In this document: positions 32,534 to 41,654 of the stretch, piece by piece
Position numbering within the stretch: the stretch's first letter is position 1
Layout: each line of letters opens with the position of its first letter
NCBI GenBank assembly: GCA_945861785.1
Contig: CAMAWD010000001.1
Span: forward strand, 62,001 to 126,000
From: Rhodoferax sp. OV413
Lineage (GTDB): Bacteria > Pseudomonadota > Gammaproteobacteria > Burkholderiales > Burkholderiaceae_C
Reading direction: 5' to 3'
Length of the DNA stretch: 64,000 nucleotides
Notes under the pieces: generated by a model
Seen by the model: the letters and a program-made list of their open reading frames with translations, nothing else
Told to the model about the DNA's origin: nothing
The model's database searches: none
Program-made: the position numbers and the translations under genes

Positions 32534-34141
32534 ATGTCCCCGAAACTTCCGCTTTCCGAATTGATCCGGCCTTTCGTGGTGAATCGTCCGGACGAAACCA
32601 TGTTGTTCGATCGGGGGCTGGAAGTGTCATGGGGCGAGTTCGACGCCTTGTGCCTGCGCACCGTGAACTGGCTGCGCGGGCAGGGCGTGGGCCCGGCAGA
32701 CCGTGTCGCCGTCTGGCTGGTCAACCGAGTCGAGTGGCTGGCTCTGCTGTTCGGGCTGGCGCGCGTGGGTGCGACGATGGTGGCCGTGAACACCCGCTAC
32801 CGCGCTGCCGAGCTGGAGTACATTCTCCAGCGCTCGGGCGCCAAGCTGCTGGTGTTGCAGCTCAACTTTAAAAAAATCGATTTCCCGCTGGTGCTGCGGG
32901 ATGTCAATCCGGCCAGCGCGCAGGCCTTGGTACGCGTGGCGGTGGTCGATGCCGATGCCTCCATGCCAGCCCGTATTCTGGGCCGGCCCACCGTGGCCTT
33001 CGAGCCGGGCGCGCAAGCCGGGGCCGAGGCGCAGGATGGCTCTGATCCCGAGGCCGTGGCACTGATGATCTCCACCTCGGGTACGACCCGGGGGCCCAAG
33101 CTCGCGATGCACGTACAGTGGCGGCTGACCCTGCACAGCCAGCAGTTGGCGCGTGCCGCCGCGCTCGATGCGCCAGGCGCCAGGCTGCTCGCCATGACAC
33201 CCTTTTGCGGCGTGGGCGGTTTCAATCCGGTACTGGGCGCGCTGGCTGGTGGCGCGACTGTCCATGTGATGGATGCGTTCGACGCTGCGGCAGCGGCGCA
33301 CACCATGCTGCAGCAGGGAATTACCCATGCCTTCGGTCTGGACGTGATGCTTCGCGGCATCGTTGACCAGGTACCCGGGCATGACCCTTTTCCCGCGGCG
33401 CGGCGCCTGCACTACATTTGCCTCAACGACCCGGCCGGCTTCCTGCCGTTTGCCCATGCCGCGGCGGCGCGGCGCATTCCGCTGCTGCCCATCACGTACG
33501 GCTCGAGCGAGATGCAGGGGATGTTCGCGCTGCCCCGCTGCGACCGTCCGATGCCGGAAATGGTGCAGGCGCCGGGCTGGCCGATCTCGGGTGCGAGCGA
33601 CGCCGTTCGCATCTGCGATCCGGACAGCGGCGCCATCCTTGGGCCCGGGCACAGCGGCACCCTGGAGATCAGGTCCATCACCGGCTTTGTGGGCTACTTT
33701 GACAACGAAGAAGCCACCCGGGAGGCGATGACGCCCGATGGCTACTTCCGTACCGGAGACATCGCCAGCCAGTTGGCAGACGGTTCCTTCGCCTATGAAT
33801 CGCGCCTGGGCGACAGCCTGCGCCTGGGTGGTTTCCTGGTGAGCCCGGTCGAGATCGAAGAGGTCCTCAAGGCGCTGCCGGGCGTGGCCGAAGCGCAGGT
33901 GGTGGGGGTGTCGGTCGACGGGGTCTACCGTTGCGCGGCTTTCATCGTTTCATCACCCTTGGGTGCGCCCACCGAGGCGGAGGTGGTCGCCTGGGCCGCC
34001 GCGCGTCTGGCACCGTTCAAGGTGCCGGCGCGGGTGTGGTCGGTCAGCGAGTTCCCCGTGACCGAAGGCCCCAATGGGGTCAAGGTCCAGCGTGGCAAAC
34101 TGCGTGATATGGCGCAGGTGCGGCTGGCCACCGGTGCATGA
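32534..34141 (+). CDS. AMP-dependent acyl-CoA synthetase/ligase, system 1
   Basis: 535 residues of the ANL superfamily: P-loop STSGTTRGPK, the YGSSEMQG adenine-binding region, GYFRTGDIASQL, and the C-terminal GPNGVKVQRGKL segment with the catalytic Lys expected near its end. It converts a carboxylic acid, ATP and CoA to the CoA thioester. The start is one base after LivF, so it probably traps whatever system 1 imports. Confidence 0.9.
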   Translation: MSPKLPLSELIRPFVVNRPDETMLFDRGLEVSWGEFDALCLRTVNWLRGQGVGPADRVAVWLVNRVEWLALLFGLARVGATMVAVNTRYRAAELEYILQRSGAKLLVLQLNFKKIDFPLVLRDVNPASAQALVRVAVVDADASMPARILGRPTVAFEPGAQAGAEAQDGSDPEAVALMISTSGTTRGPKLAMHVQWRLTLHSQQLARAAALDAPGARLLAMTPFCGVGGFNPVLGALAGGATVHVMDAFDAAAAAHTMLQQGITHAFGLDVMLRGIVDQVPGHDPFPAARRLHYICLNDPAGFLPFAHAAAARRIPLLPITYGSSEMQGMFALPRCDRPMPEMVQAPGWPISGASDAVRICDPDSGAILGPGHSGTLEIRSITGFVGYFDNEEATREAMTPDGYFRTGDIASQLADGSFAYESRLGDSLRLGGFLVSPVEIEEVLKALPGVAEAQVVGVSVDGVYRCAAFIVSSPLGAPTEAEVVAWAAARLAPFKVPARVWSVSEFPVTEGPNGVKVQRGKLRDMAQVRLATGA

Positions 34142-34153
34142 AGGGATGACACC

Positions 34154-34933
34154 ATGACACCGAGCCCCAACGAAACCGCGCTGATCCGGTTTGTCGATGC
34201 GTCCGGCGTGCGCCATGTGCACCTGCTGCGGCCTGACAAGCAAAATGCGCTGACCTCGGGCATGATGGAAGACATCGCGGCGGCGGCCAGCGGCGCTGCT
34301 GCTGCAGGCAATACGCTGCTGGTCATTTCGGCACCCGGCGCGCGCAATTTCTGCGCCGGTGCCGACCTGGTCGAATTCTCCAGCGGCCAGGCCGGGCTGG
34401 CCGCGCAGGAGGAAGGCCTGCACGCGATGATCCATGCGCTGCACAACCTGCCCCTCCCGGTGCTGGTGCTGGCCCAGGGAAAGGCCCTGGGTGCGGGCGG
34501 CCTGCTGGTCACCTTGGCAGACCATACGCTCGTGTCCGACAACTTCGCATTCGGCTTTCCGGAGATCCAGTTGAAGCTCTACCCGGTCCTGATGCATGCG
34601 GTGTTGCTGGACCGTATTTCCAACGCGCAGGCGCAGCAACTGTGCGGCAGCGGTCGCATCCTGAACGCGGAGCAGGCCCAGGCCATGGGTTTCGTGTCGG
34701 AGGTCCTGCCGAGCGCGTCCTTCGAAGCCATGGCGGCCCAGCGGGTGGCCCAATATGCCGGCCGCGCCGGTGCGCTGGCGATCGGCAAGCGTGCTGCCCG
34801 TACCGTTCAGGGCGCCGAGGTTTTTCAGCGCAACCTGGGCTTGCTGGAAGCGCTGGGCAAAGAGATGATGGACGGCTCGGCGGCCCGGGCGATCAGTGAA
34901 TTTCGTGCGCAGCAGGGCCGAACCAGCGCTTGA
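34154..34933 (+). CDS. Enoyl-CoA hydratase/isomerase (crotonase) family protein
   Basis: 259 residues with the crotonase oxyanion-hole strands (FCAGADLVEF and KALGAGGLL). Of the two hydratase glutamates, the first (GGGxE in crotonase) is replaced by Leu in GAGGLLVTLAD, while the second is kept in GFPEIQLK. A standard syn-hydratase therefore looks unlikely; isomerase, hydrolase or another crotonase chemistry is more probable. It lies 12 bp after the CoA ligase in the same operon. Confidence 0.85.
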   Translation: MTPSPNETALIRFVDASGVRHVHLLRPDKQNALTSGMMEDIAAAASGAAAAGNTLLVISAPGARNFCAGADLVEFSSGQAGLAAQEEGLHAMIHALHNLPLPVLVLAQGKALGAGGLLVTLADHTLVSDNFAFGFPEIQLKLYPVLMHAVLLDRISNAQAQQLCGSGRILNAEQAQAMGFVSEVLPSASFEAMAAQRVAQYAGRAGALAIGKRAARTVQGAEVFQRNLGLLEALGKEMMDGSAARAISEFRAQQGRTSA

Positions 34934-34969
34934 GCGGCCTGACCTGAAGACAACCACAAGGAGATCCGG

Positions 34970-36082
34970 ATGAACAACCGCATGTGTGAAATGTTCGGTA
35001 TTGAGGCGCCGATTTTCGCGTTCACGCACTGCCGTGACGTGCTGGTCGAGGTGTCCAAGGCGGGTGGCCTGGGTGTTCTGGGCACCTCGCGCCTGACGCC
35101 CCAGAAGCTGCGCGAGGAATTGAAATGGATCGACGCGCACATTGGCGGCAGGCCTTATGGCATCGACGTGCTGATGCCCAGCTCCTTCGAGAACCTGGAG
35201 GGCGAACAGAAGTTCGACACCCAGGCCATGCATCCGCGTGAGCATGCCTACCTGACCAAGGTGCTGGACGAGGCTGGTGTCGGGCGTCTGCCCGAAGCGG
35301 ACGAGGCTGCGCTGTTGCGCGACGCGGTGCATTCGGTCAGCTTCATTCCCAACGATACGCGGGAGCTCATCGAGATCGCCTTCGAGCATCCGATCAGTGT
35401 CTTCGTGAGTGCGCTGGGCACACCCGCCAAGGAGATCGTGGACCGTGCCCATGCGCGCGGCATCAAGGTCGCCGCGCTGGCCGGCGCGCCCAAACACGCG
35501 CTCAAGCACAAGGAGGCCGGTTGCGACTTCGTGATTGCCGTAGGGACCGAGGCTGGCGGCCATACTGGCAACATCACGTCCATGGTGCTGTGGCCACGCA
35601 TCGTCGATGCCGTGGCTCCGTTGCCGGTGCTGGGTGCCGGCGGCGTCGCGCGCGGCCGCCAGGTCGCGGCTGCGCTGGCGCTGGGCTGCGAGGGCGTATG
35701 GTGCGGGTCGGTGTGGCTGTCAACGGCACAAAGCGACGTGCTGCCAGAGCTCAAGGCAAAGCTCTTCGCCGCGCCCTCCGAGGACGCGGTGCTGACCAAG
35801 AGCGTGACCGGCAAACAGTGCCGCACGCTGCGCAATGTCTACACCGACGCCATGACCAGGCCCGGAGCCCCCGCAACACTTCCGCCGCCGCTGCAAGCCA
35901 TCCTGTGGTGGGGCCACGGTATACCGCGGGTGAACCGCTCTCGCATCGCGGCCGGCCTGACGACCGCGGTTGGCCAGATCGTTGGCGACATGACGGAGGA
36001 GCTGAGCGTGCGCCAGGTCTTCCACGACATGCTGAGCGAACTGATCGAAGCCAAGGACCGCATGGACAGGCAGATGTCATGA
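34970..36082 (+). CDS. Nitronate monooxygenase-like FMN protein (NPD/FabK family)
   Basis: 370-residue FMN-binding TIM barrel. It has APIFAFTHC at the N-terminus, the GTEAGGHTG loop with the catalytic His, VLGAGGVARGRQVAAAL and GCEGVWCGSVWL phosphate-binding segments. AAGGAGAT precedes ATG. Family members oxidise nitronates or reduce enoyl thioesters; in an acyl-CoA operon the latter is attractive, but it is not proven by sequence. Confidence 0.85.
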   Translation: MNNRMCEMFGIEAPIFAFTHCRDVLVEVSKAGGLGVLGTSRLTPQKLREELKWIDAHIGGRPYGIDVLMPSSFENLEGEQKFDTQAMHPREHAYLTKVLDEAGVGRLPEADEAALLRDAVHSVSFIPNDTRELIEIAFEHPISVFVSALGTPAKEIVDRAHARGIKVAALAGAPKHALKHKEAGCDFVIAVGTEAGGHTGNITSMVLWPRIVDAVAPLPVLGAGGVARGRQVAAALALGCEGVWCGSVWLSTAQSDVLPELKAKLFAAPSEDAVLTKSVTGKQCRTLRNVYTDAMTRPGAPATLPPPLQAILWWGHGIPRVNRSRIAAGLTTAVGQIVGDMTEELSVRQVFHDMLSELIEAKDRMDRQMS

Positions 36083-36134
36083 CGTGCCTGCTGCGGCCCG
36101 AAGGGGCACAGGACGGGGCCGGGGGATCCGTGCT

Positions 36135-37301
36135 ATGAGGTTGCTCAAAGGCGTGCGCATCCTCGACCTGGGCATGTTCATCACCGGGCCCTACGCCTCG
36201 ATGCTGCTGGCTGAACTGGGGGCCGACGTGATCAAGGTGGAGCGGCCGGGGCAGGGAGACCCATTCCGCGCGTTCCTGGGGGGCCTGTACAGCCCGCAGT
36301 TCCGGGGCCACAACCGCGACAAGCGCTCGGTCACGCTGGACTACACCCGGCCCGAAGGCCTGCAGGCCTTCAAGGCCCTGGTGCGCACCGCGGACGCGCT
36401 GGTCATCAACAACCGTCCGGGCGTGGCCGAGGGCATGGGGCTGGGCTACGAAGCCTTGCGCGAGGTCAATGCACGGCTGGTCTACTGCGCCATTACCGGT
36501 TTTGGCCGGGACGGACCCTACGCCGGCCGGCCGGCCTACGACAACGTCGGCCAGGCGCTGTCTGGCTGGATGAGCCGGCATCGGCGCGACGGCGATCCGC
36601 GCGTGGTGGGCCCGGCCATTACCGATCCGATCACCAGCCACTATGCGGCGCTCGGAATCCTGGCCGCGCTGTACGAGCGTGGGCAGTCTGGTGTGGGGCA
36701 CCTGGTCGAGGTCAACCTGCTGGAGGCCACCATCGGCCTGGCGACCGAACCGCTGGCGCATTTCTTCGCGCTCGGCGAGCCGGTCCCGGTCTACCAGCGC
36801 GGAGCCGGCTCGCAGTCCTACAACCTGAGCTGCCGCGACGGCAAGCGCATCGGGCTGCACATGTCCTCACCCGACAAGTTTTGGCACGGCCTGTGCCGCG
36901 TCATCGAGCGGCCGGACTGGATCGCGCGGTATGCCACCCGGGCAGACCGCATCCAGCACTATGAAGCGCTGGCTTTCGAGCTCAACGATATTTTTCGCAC
37001 CCGCGACCGCGACGACTGGGTGCGGTTGCTGGAGCGCGAGGACATTCCGTTCGGGCCCGAACTGGAGCTCGAGGACCTCGAGGACAACCCGCAGGTGCGC
37101 CACCTGGACGTGTTTCACGAGGTCGTGCATCCGCGCCACGGGCCAATCAAGGCCGCGTACCGACCAGTGCGCGTGGACGCCAGCCGCGACATAGACTTCA
37201 GGCCCCCTCCCGATCTTGGCGAACACACCGACGAGGTGCTGCGCGAGATCGGGTTGGGCGACGAAGACCTTGACCGCCTTCGCGCTCAAGGAATCATTTG
37301 A
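36135..37301 (+). CDS. CaiB/BaiF family CoA-transferase, copy 3
   Basis: 388 residues from ATG 36135 (the frame is open 51 bp further upstream without family sequence). It has GMFITGPYASMLLAELGADVIKVERPG, DGPYAGRPAYDNVGQALSG, and the catalytic Asp164 in ITDPITS. It is clearly more distant from copies 1 and 2 than those are from each other, so a different acid is likely. Followed 15 bp later by a Bug receptor gene. Confidence 0.92.
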   Translation: MRLLKGVRILDLGMFITGPYASMLLAELGADVIKVERPGQGDPFRAFLGGLYSPQFRGHNRDKRSVTLDYTRPEGLQAFKALVRTADALVINNRPGVAEGMGLGYEALREVNARLVYCAITGFGRDGPYAGRPAYDNVGQALSGWMSRHRRDGDPRVVGPAITDPITSHYAALGILAALYERGQSGVGHLVEVNLLEATIGLATEPLAHFFALGEPVPVYQRGAGSQSYNLSCRDGKRIGLHMSSPDKFWHGLCRVIERPDWIARYATRADRIQHYEALAFELNDIFRTRDRDDWVRLLEREDIPFGPELELEDLEDNPQVRHLDVFHEVVHPRHGPIKAAYRPVRVDASRDIDFRPPPDLGEHTDEVLREIGLGDEDLDRLRAQGII

Positions 37302-37316
37302 CCCACTGGAGATGCC

Positions 37317-38294
37317 ATGATGAAACGACGAGTTTTCTGTGTCGGTGCGATGTCGGCGACGGCCCTGTTGGGAGGTCGATCGGCGTGTGCCAAGGATGAT
37401 TTTCCGAACCGGCCGATCCGCCTGGTGATGCCCTACAGCGCCGGCGGCAGCGGTGACGTCGTGCTGCGCCCGCTGGTGGCCAGGTTGAGCGCCTCCATGG
37501 GCCAGTCGGTTGTGGTCGATTACAAGCCGGGCGCATCCAACGTCATCGGGTCGCAGATCGTGGCCAAGGCGGCGCCGGACGGTTACACCGTGGGTTTCAT
37601 CGCCGACTCGCATTCGATCAACCCCATCATCAACAAGGCGCTGCCCTACGACTCGTTCGCCGACTTTTCGCCGATCAGCCAGTTGGTCGGCCTGCCGATG
37701 GTGCTGATGATGTCGCCCGCGCTGGGCATCGAGACCCTGTCCGACCTGGTCAAGTACGCCCGGGCCAATCCCGACAAGCTGTCCTATGCCTCGCTGGGGG
37801 AGGGCACGGCCCACCACTTGCTGGTGGAGTGGTTCAGGTCGGTGTCGGGTACGACCATGCTGCACGTGCCGTTTGCCGGCGTGGCGCCCGGGCTGACCGC
37901 TTTGCTGGGTGGCCATGTGCACCTCATGTTTGCCGGTCCGGGAGTGGCCCTGCAGCACATGAAGAACAAGACGCTCAACGCACTGGCGATCACCGCGCCG
38001 TCGCGTCTGGCGATCGCACCGCAGTTGCCGACGTTCGTGGAATCCGGGTTTCCGGGCTACGAGTTCACGGGTTGGTATGGCCTGGTGGCGCCGGCCAAGA
38101 CGCCGCCCGAGATCATCGGCCGGTGGAACCAGGAAATCGCCAAGGCGCTGGGTCCGGGCGAACTGCGTGATCAGGTGTCTTCCAACGGGTTTATTCCGTC
38201 GCCGTCCTCGCCCGAGGAGTTCACGGCCATGCTACGCCGCAATGCGGCCTTCTACGAGCGCTTGATGAAGATCGCCAACATCAAGGTCGGCTGA
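37317..38294 (+). CDS. Bug/TctC-family solute receptor
   Basis: 325-residue periplasmic receptor; signal peptide about 1-25 ending near ACAK. Motifs LVMPYSAGGSGD, LSYASLGEGTAHH and HVPFAGVAPG; domain 2 complete, unlike the receptor at 1559. Two adjacent ATGs (37317, 37320) are possible starts; GGAG precedes them. Last gene of the plus-strand operon, pointing into a convergent junction. Confidence 0.9.
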   Translation: MMKRRVFCVGAMSATALLGGRSACAKDDFPNRPIRLVMPYSAGGSGDVVLRPLVARLSASMGQSVVVDYKPGASNVIGSQIVAKAAPDGYTVGFIADSHSINPIINKALPYDSFADFSPISQLVGLPMVLMMSPALGIETLSDLVKYARANPDKLSYASLGEGTAHHLLVEWFRSVSGTTMLHVPFAGVAPGLTALLGGHVHLMFAGPGVALQHMKNKTLNALAITAPSRLAIAPQLPTFVESGFPGYEFTGWYGLVAPAKTPPEIIGRWNQEIAKALGPGELRDQVSSNGFIPSPSSPEEFTAMLRRNAAFYERLMKIANIKVG

Positions 38295-38305
38295 CGGCAG
38301 GCCCT

Positions 38306-38324
38306 GCCGCCGCGCCCCGGCGGC
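38306..38324. terminator. GC hairpin at the convergent junction of the two Liv operons
   Basis: GCCGCCG/CGGCGGC 7-bp stem with a 5-nt loop, 12 bp after the Bug receptor stop and 40 bp from the end of the thiolase-like gene on the minus strand. No T-tract. Plausible bidirectional terminator. Confidence 0.45.
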
Positions 38325-38363
38325 CTTGCGCGCCGCGGGTGGTGGCAACTTCCGGCGTGACGC

Positions 38364-39581
38364 TCAGCGCGACTTGCCCAGGATCGTGACGCTCTGGCAC
38401 GCCATCATGCCGCCCAATGCGTGGATCATGGCGATTTCGGGATCCTTGACCTGCTTGCCCAGGGCCACGCCACGCAGTTGGCGCACACCTTCGATGATGC
38501 TGTCCATCACGCAGGACACCCCGGGCTGCCCGAACGACAGCCAGCCGCCGTTGGTGTTGGTCGGGATGTGGCCGTCGAAGCCGGTGGCACCCGAGCGGAT
38601 GAAGTCACCGGATTCGCGCAGGTTGGTGAATCCGAGTTCCGACAGCGCCACCAGTTCGCTGTGTGCGAAGTTGGAGCCGGTTTGCAGCACGTCGATGTCC
38701 TTGGGTCCGATCCCGGCCATCTTGTAGGCATCCGCGCCCGCGATGCGAGCGCCGGTCGAGGTGATGCTGGGCAGCGGCCCCAGCGGCAAGTGGCTGCTGC
38801 GCAGCGCCATGCGGTCGGTGATGTATTCGTGCGTCTGGCATTCAGAGCTGCCCAGAATGTAGAGCGGGTTTTTGCACATTGCCTGCGCGTCCTCTGCACT
38901 CGCCACGATGACGGCGCCGCCGGTACCGGCCGGGCCCCACGGCGCGCAATGCCACAGCCGCAGCGGGGACGAAATCATGCGTGAGCTCATCACCTGCTCG
39001 AGGGTGACCCGGCCCTTGCCACCGCGTGCCGAGTGCGGATGGTGCACGGCCCATTCCTGACACTGCACCGCGACCGCGGACATGTCTTCCTCGGTGATTC
39101 CGTACTCATGCATCAGCCGGCACGCGATCTGTGCGTAGATCGACGGAATGATCGGCTCGTAGGGTTGCTCGAACTCGGGGTCGGCGTCGAAGCTGGCCGT
39201 GGTCACGCGCGGGTCCATCAGCCCGGCGGCGTCGGCGTTGACGCACAGCACGAAGCGTGCAAGGCCGCTTGTCACGGCGATCGCCGCGTGCTTGAGGCTG
39301 GCATTGATGCCCGCCGCATGGATGGTTACCTCGGAGGCATAACGCGGGGTCATCTTGATGTAGGCTGCGAAGATGTTGTTCCACTGCGGCCGCGGATCGG
39401 CGCCGGGCGAGCGACCGACCAGCAGGCCATCCAGATCTTTTTTTTCCAGACCCGCATCCTGCAGGGCGGCGCGGGTGGCTTCGGCGGCCAGTCGCAACGG
39501 GGTCTTGAGATTGTCGGCAGTGGCATACGAATCGCCGAAGCCGATGATCGCGGCACGGCCGCGCAGATGGTCCAGACTCAT
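38364..39581 (-). CDS. Thiolase-fold protein without thiolase catalytic residues (Ltp2-like aldolase candidate)
   Basis: 405 residues of the SCP-x/lipid-transfer thiolase family. The nucleophilic Cys position is occupied by Ala (TIHAAGINAS, about residue 90). The HP-G-motif His is Gln (SFGQPGVS), and the C-terminal Cys loop reads HALGGMMA, so thiolytic chemistry looks impossible. Its start overlaps the DUF35 gene stop. In actinobacterial steroid degradation, Ltp2-type thiolases with a DUF35 partner carry out retro-aldol cleavage of hydroxyacyl-CoA side chains. The same pairing here suggests a C-C lyase acting on the CoA ester made by the ligase upstream. Confidence 0.85.
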   Translation of the reverse strand: MSLDHLRGRAAIIGFGDSYATADNLKTPLRLAAEATRAALQDAGLEKKDLDGLLVGRSPGADPRPQWNNIFAAYIKMTPRYASEVTIHAAGINASLKHAAIAVTSGLARFVLCVNADAAGLMDPRVTTASFDADPEFEQPYEPIIPSIYAQIACRLMHEYGITEEDMSAVAVQCQEWAVHHPHSARGGKGRVTLEQVMSSRMISSPLRLWHCAPWGPAGTGGAVIVASAEDAQAMCKNPLYILGSSECQTHEYITDRMALRSSHLPLGPLPSITSTGARIAGADAYKMAGIGPKDIDVLQTGSNFAHSELVALSELGFTNLRESGDFIRSGATGFDGHIPTNTNGGWLSFGQPGVSCVMDSIIEGVRQLRGVALGKQVKDPEIAMIHALGGMMACQSVTILGKSR

Positions 39582-40015
39582 GACAGGCTCTCCCTGCTGG
39601 CGAGCAGCCTGAACTTGGGCAGCGAGAGATCGTCTGCCACCGCGTCGAAATACACCTGCACCGGGACGCCGACCATCACCTTGGTGATGTCAGTTTCGTC
39701 GATTTCGCTGAACATATGGTAGCCCTCGTCCATTTCGATGATGCCCAGCACCAGCGGCAGCCTGGTCGGGACGTCGCGGCGCAGCGGCACATATTGGACG
39801 GTGAAGGAATAGACCTTGCCGCGTCCGGCGGAGGTTTGCCAGCCCACCTTGTCGCTCATGCAGTAGGGGCACATGACCCGCGGATGGAAGATGGACGAAT
39901 CGCAGTCAGCGCAGCGCTGGTAGAGCAGTTCGCCGCGGCGGGTTGCGTCCCAATAGGCCTGGGTGTCGATGCTGGATCGAGGGTATTGGAAGGTGGTGGC
40001 GCTTGCCGTGGTCAT
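39578..40015 (-). CDS. DUF35/OB-fold acyl-CoA-associated protein
   Basis: 145 residues: an N-terminal rubredoxin-like zinc ribbon with Cys35, Cys38, Cys49 and Cys52, then a C-terminal OB-fold (PLVLGIIEMDEG). Such proteins bind CoA ligands and form obligate complexes with thiolase-like partners. It overlaps both neighbours by ATGA, giving coupled translation of ligase, DUF35 and thiolase-like protein. Confidence 0.92.
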   Translation of the reverse strand: MTTASATTFQYPRSSIDTQAYWDATRRGELLYQRCADCDSSIFHPRVMCPYCMSDKVGWQTSAGRGKVYSFTVQYVPLRRDVPTRLPLVLGIIEMDEGYHMFSEIDETDITKVMVGVPVQVYFDAVADDLSLPKFRLLASRESLS

Positions 40016-41646
40016 GGGTTCTCCTCAGTGGGGTGGGTGATTTCGGGCGGCCCCTGCAGCGCGGCCGACAGCAGGTGTTTCTGAATCTTCCCGCTGCCGG
40101 TGATCGGCCATTCGCGGATGAACTCGACACGCCGCGGCACGCGGAAGTTGGCCATCCGTGCGGCACAGAACGCGATGATGTCGGATTGCGCGGCTGATTT
40201 GCCGGCGTGCAGTTCCACGTATGCCGACACGACCTCGCCCAGGCGTGCGTCGGGCAAGCCGACGACAGCGGCCATCTTGACCAAAGGGTGGCGCATCAGC
40301 ATCGCCTCGACCTCTTCTGCCGAGACGTTTTCGCCGCCCACCTTGAGCATGTTCTTGAGCCGTCCACGGAAGTACAGGAAACCCTGCTCGTCGAGATGGC
40401 CGTAGTCACCCGTGTGAACCCAGCCGGCGGCGTCGATGGCGCGCGCATTCTCTTCGGGCTGGCGCAAATAGCCGTTCATGGTCCACCAGCCGCGGCACAC
40501 GATCTCGCCGACCTCACCCGCGGCCAGACGCGCGCCGGACTCGGGATGAAAGATCGCCAGCTCGGTGCCGGGAAAGGCGCGGCCGCAAGACTCCGAGCGT
40601 TTGTCCCAGGGGTCGTGGATATCGCCCGAGCTGCCACCACACTCGGTGGCTCCGAAAATCTGGATCAGGCCTGGAATGCCCATCTCATCGCGGATGCGTG
40701 CCATCAGGTCGGCCGGGCCAACGCACCAACCCGAGCGCAGACTGGACAGGTCGTATTCACGAAAGCGCGGCAGGGCCAGTTCCATGATGTACATGGCCGC
40801 GAACCCGGTGCGCGCGACGCACTTTTCACGTTCGATCAGGCCCAGGGCGCGTTCAGCGTCGTAGTACTCGGGCATGACCATGCGGCAGCCCGTGGCCAGC
40901 GGTGTGGGGATGGCACCGCAGCAGCCGCCTACGTGGTAGAACGGCTGGGTGTTAAAGAAGGCTTCGCCCTCGCGCAGGCCCAGACGCTCGACGATTTCCG
41001 CGCCAAAGTTCACCACGTAGACGTGGTTGCACAACGCGCCCTTGGGCATGGCCGTGGTCCCCGACGTGTATTGCAGCAAGATCGGCTCCGACGTCTGAAG
41101 CTGCGCATGTGCCTGTTCCAGTGCCGCGGCGCCGACGCGCGTACCACGGTCCAGCAATGCGGCCCAGGGCAGCAGCCGTGTGCCGGCGGAGATGCCCACG
41201 ACCAGGTGCAGGTGAGGCAGCGCGGCGCTGTCGACGCGCCCGTCTGCGCCCAGCGCGCCCACGCCACACAAATCCTGGACCAGTTCGACGTAGTCATGCT
41301 GGAGAAAGCGGTCCGACATCACGAGGACGCGGGCCCGGCTGTGCGTGAGGATGTGCTCGAGCTCGAAGGTCTTGGAGCGCGTGTTGACCGGCGCGAGGAT
41401 GGCGCCGATCTTGCCGCAGGCCATCAGGCAATAGGCGAATTCGGGCAGGTTGGGGGTCAGGATGGCAACGACGTCGCCCTTGCCGATGCCGCTGGCCAGC
41501 AGCGCGCAGGCCACGGCATCGCTGCTTTCACGCATTTCCGTAAAGGACACGTGGCGATTCTCGAAGACCCAGCCAATGGCAGGCCCCCAGCGCCTGGCAG
41601 CGCGGTCGAGGGCGGCACCCAGCGTGATGTTGTCAGGCAGCTGCAT
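40012..41646 (-). CDS. AMP-dependent acyl-CoA synthetase/ligase, system 2
   Basis: 544 residues from ATG 41646 (MQLPDNITLG). ANL motifs: LLQYTSGTTAMPKG, FGATECGGSSG, GWVHTGDYGHLDEQGFLYFRGR, NMLKVGGENVSAEEVE and C-terminal ITGSGKIQK with the catalytic Lys. The frame continues upstream across the LivF gene without ligase homology, so I trimmed it. It lies 8 bp after LivF, the same order as in system 1. It activates the imported acid for the thiolase/DUF35 pair. Confidence 0.92.
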   Translation of the reverse strand: MQLPDNITLGAALDRAARRWGPAIGWVFENRHVSFTEMRESSDAVACALLASGIGKGDVVAILTPNLPEFAYCLMACGKIGAILAPVNTRSKTFELEHILTHSRARVLVMSDRFLQHDYVELVQDLCGVGALGADGRVDSAALPHLHLVVGISAGTRLLPWAALLDRGTRVGAAALEQAHAQLQTSEPILLQYTSGTTAMPKGALCNHVYVVNFGAEIVERLGLREGEAFFNTQPFYHVGGCCGAIPTPLATGCRMVMPEYYDAERALGLIEREKCVARTGFAAMYIMELALPRFREYDLSSLRSGWCVGPADLMARIRDEMGIPGLIQIFGATECGGSSGDIHDPWDKRSESCGRAFPGTELAIFHPESGARLAAGEVGEIVCRGWWTMNGYLRQPEENARAIDAAGWVHTGDYGHLDEQGFLYFRGRLKNMLKVGGENVSAEEVEAMLMRHPLVKMAAVVGLPDARLGEVVSAYVELHAGKSAAQSDIIAFCAARMANFRVPRRVEFIREWPITGSGKIQKHLLSAALQGPPEITHPTEENP

Positions 41647-41654
41647 GGCGGTCG

